From assembly GCA_023954175.1 (NCBI GenBank), contig JAMLIM010000020.1, forward strand, positions 1-51,278: 51,278 nucleotides of DNA, written 5' to 3'. This document shows, piece after piece, positions 41,640 through 51,278 of this stretch. The stretch's first letter is position 1. The number at the start of each line of letters is the position of its first letter. The notes below the pieces were generated by a model. That model saw only the letters and a program-made list of their open reading frames with translations, was not told the origin of the DNA and did not search any database. The stretch comes from Rhizobacter sp. (lineage in GTDB: Bacteria; Pseudomonadota; Gammaproteobacteria; Burkholderiales; Burkholderiaceae_C). The position numbers and the translations under genes are program-made.

Positions 41640-42441
41640 GGCTGGCGGCGAGTGCGACGCGCAGCCGGTGCGCGATCGCGAGGAACTCGGGCGTCTCGCG
41701 GATCTCGAGCGTGCGGTCCACAGGCAGGGTCGACTCGATGATGTCGGTGATGCGGCCCGGCCGCGCCGACATGACGACGATGCGCGACGAGAGGAAGGCC
41801 GCTTCCGGAATCGAATGCGTGACGAAGACGACGGTGCGCTTGGCGCTCCCCTGGTCCGCGCGCCAGAGCTGCAGCAGCTGCTCGTTGAGGCGGTCGCGCG
41901 TGATCTCGTCGAGCGCGCCGAACGGCTCGTCCATCATCAGCAGGCGCGGCTCGAAGCCGAGCGCGCGCGCGATCGACACGCGCTGCTGCATGCCGCCCGA
42001 GAGCTGCCACGGGTACTTGCGCTCGAAGCCGGCGAGGCCGACGCGCTCCAGATGCCTCATCGCCGTGGCGCGCGCTTCGGCGCTCGCCTTGCCGTGGATC
42101 TCGAGCGGCAGCGTGACGTTGGCGAGCACCGTGCGCCAAGGGAAGAGGGCGGGCGCCTGGAACACATAGCCGTAGGCGCGCGCGAGCCGCGCGTCGTGCG
42201 GGCTCATGCCGTTGACGCGCACCGTGCCCGAGCTCGCCTGCTCGAGGTCGGCGATCACGCGCAGCAGCGTCGTCTTGCCGCAGCCCGAAGGGCCGATCAG
42301 CGAGACGAACTCGCCCTCGGCGATCGACAGGCCGACGCGGTCGAGCGCGATGACGGGCTTGTCCTTGGCGGGGAAGACGACCGAGAGGTCGGAGACCTCG
42401 ACGGCGTTGGCGGGTGTGGATGCGGCGGGTGGTGAACTCAT
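41629..42441 (-). CDS. ABC transporter ATP-binding protein
   Basis: 270 residues. Walker A GPSGCGKT (residues 50-57), Q-loop VFQAPALFPW, signature LSGGMQQR, Walker B LLMMDEPFGALD and switch His in VFVTHS. Belongs to the SsuB/TauB/NrtD group that serves NMT1-type binding proteins. Begins 11 bases after preA, which puts the importer in the same transcript as the pyrimidine reductase. Confidence 0.95.
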   Translation of the reverse strand: MSSPPAASTPANAVEVSDLSVVFPAKDKPVIALDRVGLSIAEGEFVSLIGPSGCGKTTLLRVIADLEQASSGTVRVNGMSPHDARLARAYGYVFQAPALFPWRTVLANVTLPLEIHGKASAEARATAMRHLERVGLAGFERKYPWQLSGGMQQRVSIARALGFEPRLLMMDEPFGALDEITRDRLNEQLLQLWRADQGSAKRTVVFVTHSIPEAAFLSSRIVVMSARPGRITDIIESTLPVDRTLEIRETPEFLAIAHRLRVALAASHED

Positions 42442-42452
42442 CGGCGACGCGA

Positions 42453-43766
42453 CTATGTGGCCTCAGCCGTCGCGGCCGACGGGTTGTTCGGGTGCGTCGT
42501 CCAGTTCGCGTAGTCGCCCGACACGCGCTTGCCGGTGCGCGCGTCGACCTCGCCCGGCGCGAGCGCGCGCAGCGTGATGCAGTCCGGCACCGGGCAGACC
42601 GAGACGCACAGGTTGCAGCCGACGCATTCGGCATCGATCACCTCGAAGTGGCGCTTGCCGTCCTTCAGCGCGGTGATCGCCTGGTGCGAGGTGTCTTCGC
42701 AGACGACGTGGCAGCGCCCGCACTGGATGCAAAGACTCTGGTCGATCACCGCCTTGTCGATGTGGTTCAGGTCGAGGTACTGCCAGTCGACGACCGACGG
42801 CACCGCGCGGCCGACGAGGGCGTCGACGCTCGCCATGCCCTTCTGGTCGAGGTAGTTCGACAAACCGTCGATCATGTCCTGCACGATCCGAAAGCCGTAG
42901 GTCATCGCCGCCGTGCACACCTGCACGTTGCCGGCGCCGAGCGCAAGGAACTCGGCGGCGTCGCGCCAGGTCGTGATGCCACCGATGCCCGAGATCGGCA
43001 ATCCGGCGGTCGCCGGGTCGCGTGCAATCTCGGCCACCATGCACTGCGCGATCGGCTTGACCGCAGGGCCGCAATAGCCGCCGTGCGCGCCGGTCTTGCC
43101 GGTCGCGGGGTTGATCAGCAGCGTGTCGAGATCGACGCCGATGATCGAGTTGACGGTGTTGATCAGACTCACCGCGTCGGCGCCGCCGGCCTTGGCCGCG
43201 CGCGCGGGCTGGCGGATGTCGGTGATGTTGGGCGTCAGCTTGACGATCACCGGCAGCTTTGAGTACTGCTTGCACCAGCGCGTCACCATCTCGATGTACT
43301 CGGGCACCTGGCCTACGGCCGAGCCCATGCCGCGCTCGCTCATGCCGTGCGGGCAGCCGAAGTTGAGCTCGACGCCGTCGCAGCCGGTGTCTTCCACCAT
43401 CGTCAGGATGCGCTTCCACGACGGCTCCTCGCACGGCACCATCAGCGAGACGACGAGCGCACGATCCGGCCAGTTGCGCTTGACTCTTCGGATCTCCTCC
43501 AGGTTCAGCGACAGGGGCCGGTCGGTGATCAGCTCGATGTTGTTGAAGCCGATCAGCTTGCGGTCTCCCGCATAGAGCGCCGCATAGCGCGGGCCGTTGA
43601 CGTTGACGATCGGCGGGTCTTCGCCGAGCGTCTTCCAGACGACGCCGCCCCAGCCCGCCTCGAACGCGCGGTTGACGTTGTATTCCTTGTCGGTCGGCGG
43701 CGCCGAGGCGAGCCAGAACGGGTTCGGGCTCGTGATGCCCGCAAAGGTGGTCGTGAGGTCGGCCAT
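42453..43766 (-). CDS. preA: NAD-dependent dihydropyrimidine dehydrogenase subunit PreA
   Basis: 437 residues. With PreT it reduces uracil or thymine to the dihydro form, the first step of reductive pyrimidine breakdown. An FMN-binding TIM barrel (residues 1-320: FGCPHGMSERGMGSAVGQV, KLTPNITDIRQPARAA, GIGGITTWRDAAEFLALGA) is followed by two [4Fe-4S] sites: C346, C349, C352, C356 (CIQCGRCHVVC) and C381, C384, C387, C391 (CVGCNLCVSVC). This is the normal bacterial PreA build. It starts 37 bases after preT. Confidence 0.96.
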   Translation of the reverse strand: MADLTTTFAGITSPNPFWLASAPPTDKEYNVNRAFEAGWGGVVWKTLGEDPPIVNVNGPRYAALYAGDRKLIGFNNIELITDRPLSLNLEEIRRVKRNWPDRALVVSLMVPCEEPSWKRILTMVEDTGCDGVELNFGCPHGMSERGMGSAVGQVPEYIEMVTRWCKQYSKLPVIVKLTPNITDIRQPARAAKAGGADAVSLINTVNSIIGVDLDTLLINPATGKTGAHGGYCGPAVKPIAQCMVAEIARDPATAGLPISGIGGITTWRDAAEFLALGAGNVQVCTAAMTYGFRIVQDMIDGLSNYLDQKGMASVDALVGRAVPSVVDWQYLDLNHIDKAVIDQSLCIQCGRCHVVCEDTSHQAITALKDGKRHFEVIDAECVGCNLCVSVCPVPDCITLRALAPGEVDARTGKRVSGDYANWTTHPNNPSAATAEAT

Positions 43767-43803
43767 GGGCTGCGCTCCGTCGGAAGTGGGGTCAGGCCGC
43801 GCG

Positions 43804-45162
43804 TCAGGCCGGGTCGATCGCGCGGTGGATCGCGCGGTGGATCGCGCGGTGGATCGATTCAGCCGACAGCTTGCCGTGTTGCACCGCCTCGACCGTCAGG
43901 TCGCGCCCGCCGAAGCGGCAGTCGCCGCCGGCCCAGACCTTCGCGAGCGACGTCCGCCCCTCGGCGTCGGTCTTGATGCGCCCGCCCTGCAGTTCGATGC
44001 CCGATGCGCTGCCGGGGTCGAAGGTCTGGCCGATCGCCTTCAGCAGCATGTCGACTTCGAGCGTCCAGGTATCGCCCGTTTCGACGAGCCGGCCGTCGCG
44101 CTCGGCGACCTCGGCGAAGGTCGCCCACGCCAGCCGCCCGTTCGCCGAATGCAGCGCCTGCAGCACGCTCCAGGTGCGGATCAGCACGCCGTTCTTCTGC
44201 GCCCACTCCTGTTCGTGCGGCGAGGCGGGCATCTGCGCCTGCCCGCGGCGGTAGACGATCGTGACCTGTTCGGCGCCGAGCTTCTTCGATTGCACCGCGG
44301 CGTCGATCGCCGTCATGCCGCCGCCGAGCACGACGACGCTGCGCCCGACGGCGACCTCACCGAGATCGTCGGCCTGGCGCAGGCGGGCAATGAAGTCGAT
44401 CGCGTTCTCGACGCCGCGCAGGTCCTCGCCGTCCTGGCCGAGCGCGTTGACCCCCGCGAGCCCGACTGCAAGGAACACCGCGTCGTACTCTGCCGTCAGC
44501 GTCGCAAGCGCAAGCTCGCGACCGAGCGTCTGCTCGTGGCGAATCTCTATGCCGCCGATCGACAGCAGCCAGGCGACTTCCTTCTGCGCGAAGTCGTCCG
44601 GCGTCTTGTAGGCGGCAATGCCGTATTCGTTCAGGCCGCCGGGCTTGGGCTTGGCATCGAACACGACCACGTCGTGGCCGCGCATCGCGAGGCGGTGCGC
44701 GCACGACAGGCCCGCAGGGCCGGCGCCGACCACCGCAACACGTTGTCCGCTCGACGGTGCGCGTGTGAAGAGCGGCGCACCGGGCGGCGCCATCAGGGCG
44801 TCCGTCGCATGGCGCTGCAGCGACCCGATCTCGACCGGCTTGTCCTCGTTCGTGTTGCGCACGCAGGCCTGCTCGCACAGCACCTCGGTCGGGCAGACGC
44901 GTGCGCACATGCCGCCGAAGATGTTCTCTTCGAGGATCGCGCGCGCCGCGCCGCGCAGGTTGTCTTCCGAGATGCGGCGGATGAAACTCGGGATGTCGAT
45001 GCCGGTCGGGCAGGCCGCGACGCACGGCGCATCGAAGCAGTAGTAGCAGCGCTCCGACTCGATGCGCGCCTGCACCGGCGTGAGCGGCGGGTAGGCGTCG
45101 GCAAAATTGCAGGCGAGCTGTTCGGCCGTCAGGCGCCCGCTGCGCACGTCACTCGTTGGCAT
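43804..45162 (-). CDS. preT: NAD-dependent dihydropyrimidine dehydrogenase subunit PreT
   Basis: 452 residues. Electron-entry subunit of the PreTA dihydropyrimidine dehydrogenase: it takes electrons from NAD(P)H through FAD and iron-sulfur clusters to PreA. N-terminal Cys-rich domain (CYYCFDAPCVAACPTG; GGMCARVCPTEVLCEQAC), FAD loop VVGAGPAGLSCAHRLA, NAD(P) loop VVVLGGGMTAIDAAVQ, and the C-terminal GGDCRFGG of the glutamate-synthase small-subunit family. Odd: the last 16 residues are three copies of a 12-base repeat (IHRA each), placed directly before the stop. They do not shift the frame. 33 bases separate it from hydA. Confidence 0.94.
   Translation of the reverse strand: MPTSDVRSGRLTAEQLACNFADAYPPLTPVQARIESERCYYCFDAPCVAACPTGIDIPSFIRRISEDNLRGAARAILEENIFGGMCARVCPTEVLCEQACVRNTNEDKPVEIGSLQRHATDALMAPPGAPLFTRAPSSGQRVAVVGAGPAGLSCAHRLAMRGHDVVVFDAKPKPGGLNEYGIAAYKTPDDFAQKEVAWLLSIGGIEIRHEQTLGRELALATLTAEYDAVFLAVGLAGVNALGQDGEDLRGVENAIDFIARLRQADDLGEVAVGRSVVVLGGGMTAIDAAVQSKKLGAEQVTIVYRRGQAQMPASPHEQEWAQKNGVLIRTWSVLQALHSANGRLAWATFAEVAERDGRLVETGDTWTLEVDMLLKAIGQTFDPGSASGIELQGGRIKTDAEGRTSLAKVWAGGDCRFGGRDLTVEAVQHGKLSAESIHRAIHRAIHRAIDPA
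43816..43856. repeat. 12-base tandem repeat in the 3' end of preT
   Basis: GATCGCGCGGTG occurs three times in perfect tandem (43816, 43828, 43840), with five more bases of a fourth unit. It encodes IHRAIHRAIHRA at the extreme C-terminus of PreT. A change in copy number would keep the frame. Confidence 0.9.
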
Positions 45163-45195
45163 CGGCGACTCCTGGGAAAGGTGCGGCGTCGAAGT

Positions 45196-47932
<2,737 letters not shown>

Positions 47933-48074
47933 GGCAGTCTCCTGAAAACGATTCAAGGAACTGCCACTTTATGCGACTTCCGGGCCGAAGGGGAGACTGA
48001 CGGGCCTGCGCCGCGCGATGTCGTGGGTCGGCTGGCGTCTTGCGCACTCCGCGCCGCGCGGGAATGGCTGCGGA

Positions 48075-49064
48075 TCAGGCGCGCAGGTCGCGCGCCGCGG
48101 GCAGCGTCGGCAGGCCCGCGCCGGAGAGCCCCTGCGCCTGCCGAACGGCACGCAGCACGGCGCGCGCCGTCACTTCGGCCGCCGCCACGCCGAGCAGCGT
48201 GAGGTGCGGCCGCGCCGTCGCGCGGCCGGTTGCGAGCGCGAACAGCGTGTCGCCATCGCTCATCGTATGGACCGGGTTGATGCAGCGCGCCAGGCCGTCG
48301 TGCGCCATCTGCGCGAGCTTGGTCGCCTCGGCCTTCGTCAGCGCCGCGTCGGTGGCGATGACGCCGATCGTCGTCGCGCCACCGGCATCGAACTGCGGCG
48401 GCATCTCGCCGCGCAGCAGCGCCTGCGTGCTGCCGAGCAAGGCTGTGCCGTCGGTAGTGCGGGCGCCGGCGACGACGGCGCCGTTCGCAGGGTCGACCAC
48501 GTCGCCGACGGCATTCACGGCGATCAGCGCCGCCACCGTCACGCCGCCGATCTCGATCGATGCGCTGCCGATGCCGCCCTTCATCGCGCGCCCGATGCCG
48601 AAGAGTTTGCCGACCGCCGCCCCGGCGCCGGCGCCGACCGAGCCTTCGGCCGGCGGCGCGGCGCTCGCGGCCTGGCACGCCGCATAGCCGGCCGCCGCGT
48701 CGGGCCGGATCGTCGCGTCGCCGACCCACAGATCGAAGAGGATCGCCGCCGGCACGATCGGCACCCGCACCGGGCCGACCGGCACACCGATGCCGCGCTC
48801 GTCGAGCCAGCGCATCACGCCGCCGGCGGCGTCGAGGCCGAATGCACTGCCACCGGCCAGCAGCACCGCGTGCACCTGCTCGACGGCATTGACCGGCGAA
48901 AGCAGTTCCGTCTCGCGCGTTCCCGGCGCCGCGCCGCGCACGTCGACGCCCGCGACGGCGCCGCCTTCGCACAGCACGACGGTGCAACCGGTCGGTCGCC
49001 GCGCGTCGGTGAAGTGGCCGACCTGGAGGCCGGCAATGTCGGTCAGGGAATCGTTGAGTGGCAT
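48075..49064 (-). CDS. P1-family peptidase (DmpA/BapA-like aminopeptidase-esterase)
   Basis: 329 residues from the ATG at 49064 (a GTG at 49088 is also in frame). Self-processing hydrolase of the DOM fold, related to DmpA, BapA and L-aminopeptidase/D-amidase. Family marks: GLQVGHFTDARRPTGCTVVL at the start, LLAGGSAFGLDAAGGVMRWL, and VNAVGDVVDPANG. The expected N-terminal nucleophile lies at the T231-T232 pair in GGATTIGVIATDA, where homologs cut themselves. SDGDTLFALATG in the C-terminal chain is conserved. No signal peptide. It stands alone upstream of the pyrimidine operon; a role in beta-amino-acid peptides, which would join with beta-alanine from that pathway, is only a guess. Confidence 0.88.
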   Translation of the reverse strand: MPLNDSLTDIAGLQVGHFTDARRPTGCTVVLCEGGAVAGVDVRGAAPGTRETELLSPVNAVEQVHAVLLAGGSAFGLDAAGGVMRWLDERGIGVPVGPVRVPIVPAAILFDLWVGDATIRPDAAAGYAACQAASAAPPAEGSVGAGAGAAVGKLFGIGRAMKGGIGSASIEIGGVTVAALIAVNAVGDVVDPANGAVVAGARTTDGTALLGSTQALLRGEMPPQFDAGGATTIGVIATDAALTKAEATKLAQMAHDGLARCINPVHTMSDGDTLFALATGRATARPHLTLLGVAAAEVTARAVLRAVRQAQGLSGAGLPTLPAARDLRA

Positions 49065-49211
49065 GGCTGCAGGAGGCCGCGGGGGCACGAAGCTTGACGC
49101 TCAGTATGCCCGCGACGGAGCACGCCTTGACGCGCTGCCGGGTCATCGCGGCGCCGCAACTTGCAACGGCTGACGGAGCCGGGCCGTTACAAGCGGCGAG
49201 GGCGCTGCCTC

Positions 49212-50006
49212 TCAGCCGGCGATCCAGGCGCCTGCGACCCACCACAACGCCGAACCGACAAGGATGGCGCCGAGGATGCGGTCGAGCTGCCAGTTCGCCG
49301 GCGCAATCTTCTCGCCGAGCACCACCAGCGTGAACAGGCCCATCCAGGCCAGGTTCATCGCGCCGACGACGAACATCACCGCCATCAGCGCCCAGCAGCA
49401 GGCGACGCAGTAGGCGCCGTGCTCGAGGCCGAGCGCCAGCGCGCCGCGCGCGCCGTCGCGCCACCGGGCCATGAAGAAGGCGAGCGGCGAGCGGCACTTG
49501 GCGAGGCAGGCCCGCTTCTGCGGCAGCCACTGGTAGATGCCCGCCGCCAGCAGCAGGCCCGCGCTCAGCAGCGTGCTCGTGCTGCGCGCCATCGGGTCGA
49601 GCAGCAGGGCATGCGTGAGCCCCCATTGCATGAGCGCGGCAAGCGTCGCGAACGCGATCCAGCAGCCGATGTAGCCGGTGACGTAGATCGCGCTGGCGCG
49701 GTTGGCGCGTTCGGCGTCCCGCCGTGCCGCCAGCTGCGCGAAGACCGCGGCGGACGGTGCGACCGTCGGCAGCATCATCGCCACCATCATGGCCGCCCAC
49801 ATCACGAAGGCCGCCACGAGGGCGTCGGCGCCGCCGCCCCCCATCGCCATCCCGGCGTGGGCGGACGCGCCGCCATCCATGGCCGACATCGACGCATTCA
49901 TCCGGCCGAGGTAGAGCCAGCTCGCGCCGGCGATGAGCGCCATCGCCATCCAGACCGGCGCCTGACGCAGCCCGGCGCCGAGGTTGAGCTTGGCCGCGCT
50001 GCGCAT
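49212..50006 (-). CDS. DUF2182 predicted metal-binding membrane protein
   Basis: 264 residues with six or seven predicted helices. The DUF2182 signature is visible: WAAMMVAMMLPTVAPSAAVF, YVTGYIGCWIAFA, and CCWALMAVMFVVGAMNLAWM. Between helix 1 and 2 there is a Met/His-rich loop (SMSAMDGGASAHAGMAMGGG), suggestive of copper or another soft metal. ATG at 50006 is chosen; a GTG at 50018 would overlap the DUF1326 stop (GTGA). It is coupled to the DUF1326 gene, a common pairing. Function unknown; metal binding is predicted for the family, not shown. Confidence 0.85.
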   Translation of the reverse strand: MRSAAKLNLGAGLRQAPVWMAMALIAGASWLYLGRMNASMSAMDGGASAHAGMAMGGGGADALVAAFVMWAAMMVAMMLPTVAPSAAVFAQLAARRDAERANRASAIYVTGYIGCWIAFATLAALMQWGLTHALLLDPMARSTSTLLSAGLLLAAGIYQWLPQKRACLAKCRSPLAFFMARWRDGARGALALGLEHGAYCVACCWALMAVMFVVGAMNLAWMGLFTLVVLGEKIAPANWQLDRILGAILVGSALWWVAGAWIAG

Positions 50007-50014
50007 CTCGGCCT

Positions 50015-50617
50015 TCACTCCGATTGGTAGGCGAAGGGCGACATGAAGCCGTTGCGGCCGGAGAACTTCCACTCCCAGCCATGGTCGGCGAAGTCGAAGC
50101 GGCTCGAGCGCGCGACCGTCGCCGGCTCGCCGGGGGCGATGCACAGCGGGTGGCCCTCGATCGTGATCGGCTTGCCGCCCTGGCCGGCGAGGCTTTCGAT
50201 CTGCGCCTCGGCGACGCTGGGGATGGACAGGCTGCTCTTGCGGCCGTCGGCTTCGTAGCGCATCGGCACGTTCTTCGCGCCGACCAGTTCGCCGATGAAC
50301 GATGCCAGCACGGCCGGGTGGCCGCCGGCCTTGCCGCCGAAGATGGCGTGCAGCGCAGCGTTCTGCGCCTCGCTCGCCTTGTCGTCGAAATAGGCCGCGA
50401 CCTGCCACTTGGTCGCCACCATCGTCCCCGGCGCATGCACGGCCAGCGCCACGTTCAGGCCGTCGAGCGAGGTGTCGGCGTAGCGCCCCTTGTCGATGTG
50501 CCAGGCGACGAGCGCCTTGCACTCGCCCTCGGTCGGCGGGCTGGTGAAGACGCAGGGGCAGGCGGCCTCGCAGTTGCAGGTTTCGAAATAGGTTCCGCTG
50601 AGTTTCCATGCGGTCAT
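50015..50617 (-). CDS. DUF1326 family protein
   Basis: 200 residues. Opens with the family motif WKLSGTYFETCNCEAACPC, three Cys in CNCEAACPC, followed by a beta-rich soluble domain (DGLNVALAVHAPGTMVATKW, ITIEGHPLCIAP, SRFDFADHGWEWKFSGRNGF). No signal peptide or membrane helix. DUF1326 and DUF2182 proteins are repeatedly encoded side by side; the Cys motif may bind a metal passed to the DUF2182 membrane partner. Function unknown. Divergent from the SARP-type regulator at 50788. Confidence 0.88.
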   Translation of the reverse strand: MTAWKLSGTYFETCNCEAACPCVFTSPPTEGECKALVAWHIDKGRYADTSLDGLNVALAVHAPGTMVATKWQVAAYFDDKASEAQNAALHAIFGGKAGGHPAVLASFIGELVGAKNVPMRYEADGRKSSLSIPSVAEAQIESLAGQGGKPITIEGHPLCIAPGEPATVARSSRFDFADHGWEWKFSGRNGFMSPFAYQSE

Positions 50618-50787
50618 GTCTTTGCTCCTGGTTGGGGTATGCAGGGTTCGGCAACAAGTGCTGCGCCGATGCGCTCATACTCGCAGCCAGGCGTTTGCAT
50701 CGCCGTTTGAACGGCCGTGGAAATCAGCGTCGATGGGCGTGCCGCGGCAGCGATGCCCGCAAACGCCGGACCGGATCGCGCGAGACC

Positions 50788-51278
50788 ATGGCACACGACG
50801 CACCACCGCTCACCCTTCACCTGCTCGGCGGCATTTCGCTGCTGTGCAACGGGGTGCCGCGCGCGCTGCCGAAGTCACGCAAGGCAAGGGCGCTGCTGGC
50901 CTACCTCGCGATCGAGTCCCGCCCCGTGAGGCGCGACGATCTGTGCGAACTGCTGTGCGAGAACGCGGCCGACCCGCGTGCGGCGCTGCGCTGGTGCCTG
51001 AGCCGGTTGCGCCCGCTGCTCGAGACGCCGCAGGGCCAGGCGCTGCGGGCCGACGCGCAATCCGTCGCGCTCGATCTGGCGCTCGTCGCCGTCGATGCAC
51101 TGCAGGCCAGGGCGCTGCTCGGGCAGCCGGGCAGCGCGATCGCGGCGTCGCACCTGAACGCGATGGAAACGGCGCTCGCGGCGGGCTACCCGGAGGAACT
51201 CGACCGCGCGGGCGGCAGCCGCTTTCAGATCTGGATCGAAGGCGAGCGCGAAACGCTGCGAAGGGTGCACCGCCTGGT
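50788..51278 (+). CDS. SARP/BTAD-type transcriptional regulator, N-terminal part
   Basis: Open from the ATG at 50788 to the window edge (163 codons, no stop). Start MAHDAPPLTLHLLGGISLL, then LPKSRKARALLAYLAIES, RRDDLCELLC and AALRWCLSRLRPLLE: an OmpR-like winged helix of the SARP/AfsR kind, followed by the beginning of a BTAD helical-repeat domain. Such proteins are usually large (600-1100 residues) with C-terminal ATPase or TPR domains. Divergent from the DUF1326/DUF2182 pair across 170 bases, so it is the likely regulator of that pair. The C-terminus is outside the window. Confidence 0.75.
   Translation, partial: MAHDAPPLTLHLLGGISLLCNGVPRALPKSRKARALLAYLAIESRPVRRDDLCELLCENAADPRAALRWCLSRLRPLLETPQGQALRADAQSVALDLALVAVDALQARALLGQPGSAIAASHLNAMETALAAGYPEELDRAGGSRFQIWIEGERETLRRVHRL

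Noticed and set aside
47950-47970. Sigma-54 promoter-like TGGCAG...TTGAA on the minus strand before the pyrimidine operon
   Set aside because: The GG to G spacing is one base short and the -12 GC is GA, so it does not meet the -24/-12 rule, though it would make biological sense for nitrogen scavenging.

Overview
This window is a compact, very GC-rich bacterial chromosome segment. Genes for ribF, ileS and lspA in a row, tripartite tricarboxylate (Tct) transport proteins and a BPSS1780-type DUF2189 membrane protein suggest a betaproteobacterium of the order Burkholderiales. That placement is inference from gene content and base composition. No rRNA, tRNA or CRISPR array was seen.

Layout. 1-3216 (minus): an RND efflux pump operon, with the pump cut by the window edge. 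3440-8018 (plus): tctB-tctA without a tctC, a gamma-glutamyltransferase-like Ntn hydrolase and a GNAT acetyltransferase. 8023-11922 (minus): a bile-acid-symporter-family carrier, a two-gene secreted DUF2092 unit, and an MltF-like lytic transglycosylase. 12003-19908: an acyl-CoA catabolic locus. A MerR regulator and an SCP2 protein face a plus-strand run of carboxyltransferase, acyl-CoA dehydrogenase, enoyl-CoA hydratase, biotin carboxylase and a BKACE-family enzyme. The order matches atuCDEF of acyclic terpene utilisation rather than liuABCD of leucine breakdown, but the regulator is LiuR-like and a BKACE sits where a lyase might be expected. The intergenic stretch in this locus holds nested inverted repeats and a 3 x 51-bp tandem repeat.

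19980-29626: mixed genes, including three separate EamA transporters, a Vgb-like beta-propeller, an SDR protein without the YxxxK pair, and a two-gene cytochrome b / iron-sulfur pair (HdrE/HdrD-like). 29774-30856: an IS630-family insertion with inverted ends and a duplicated TA, inserted into the centre of a perfect 10-bp palindrome; its transposase is frameshifted. 30919-38415: an unrecognised membrane protein, then the housekeeping run DUF2189-lspA-ileS-ribF-ion channel-pseudouridine synthase (minus).

38510-47932 (minus): a complete-looking reductive pyrimidine degradation operon read from right to left: N-carbamoyl amidohydrolase, dihydropyrimidinase, PreT, PreA, then an ABC importer (ATPase, two permeases, binding protein). 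It probably takes up and degrades uracil, thymine or hydantoins as nitrogen source. 48075-50617 (minus): a P1-family peptidase and a DUF2182/DUF1326 pair, divergent from the 5' part of a SARP/BTAD-type regulator that runs off the right edge.

The best candidates for something new are the atu/liu hybrid locus with its BKACE, the split HdrDE-like pair and the repeat-rich intergenic region. All functions are predictions from reading the sequence; no database search was made.
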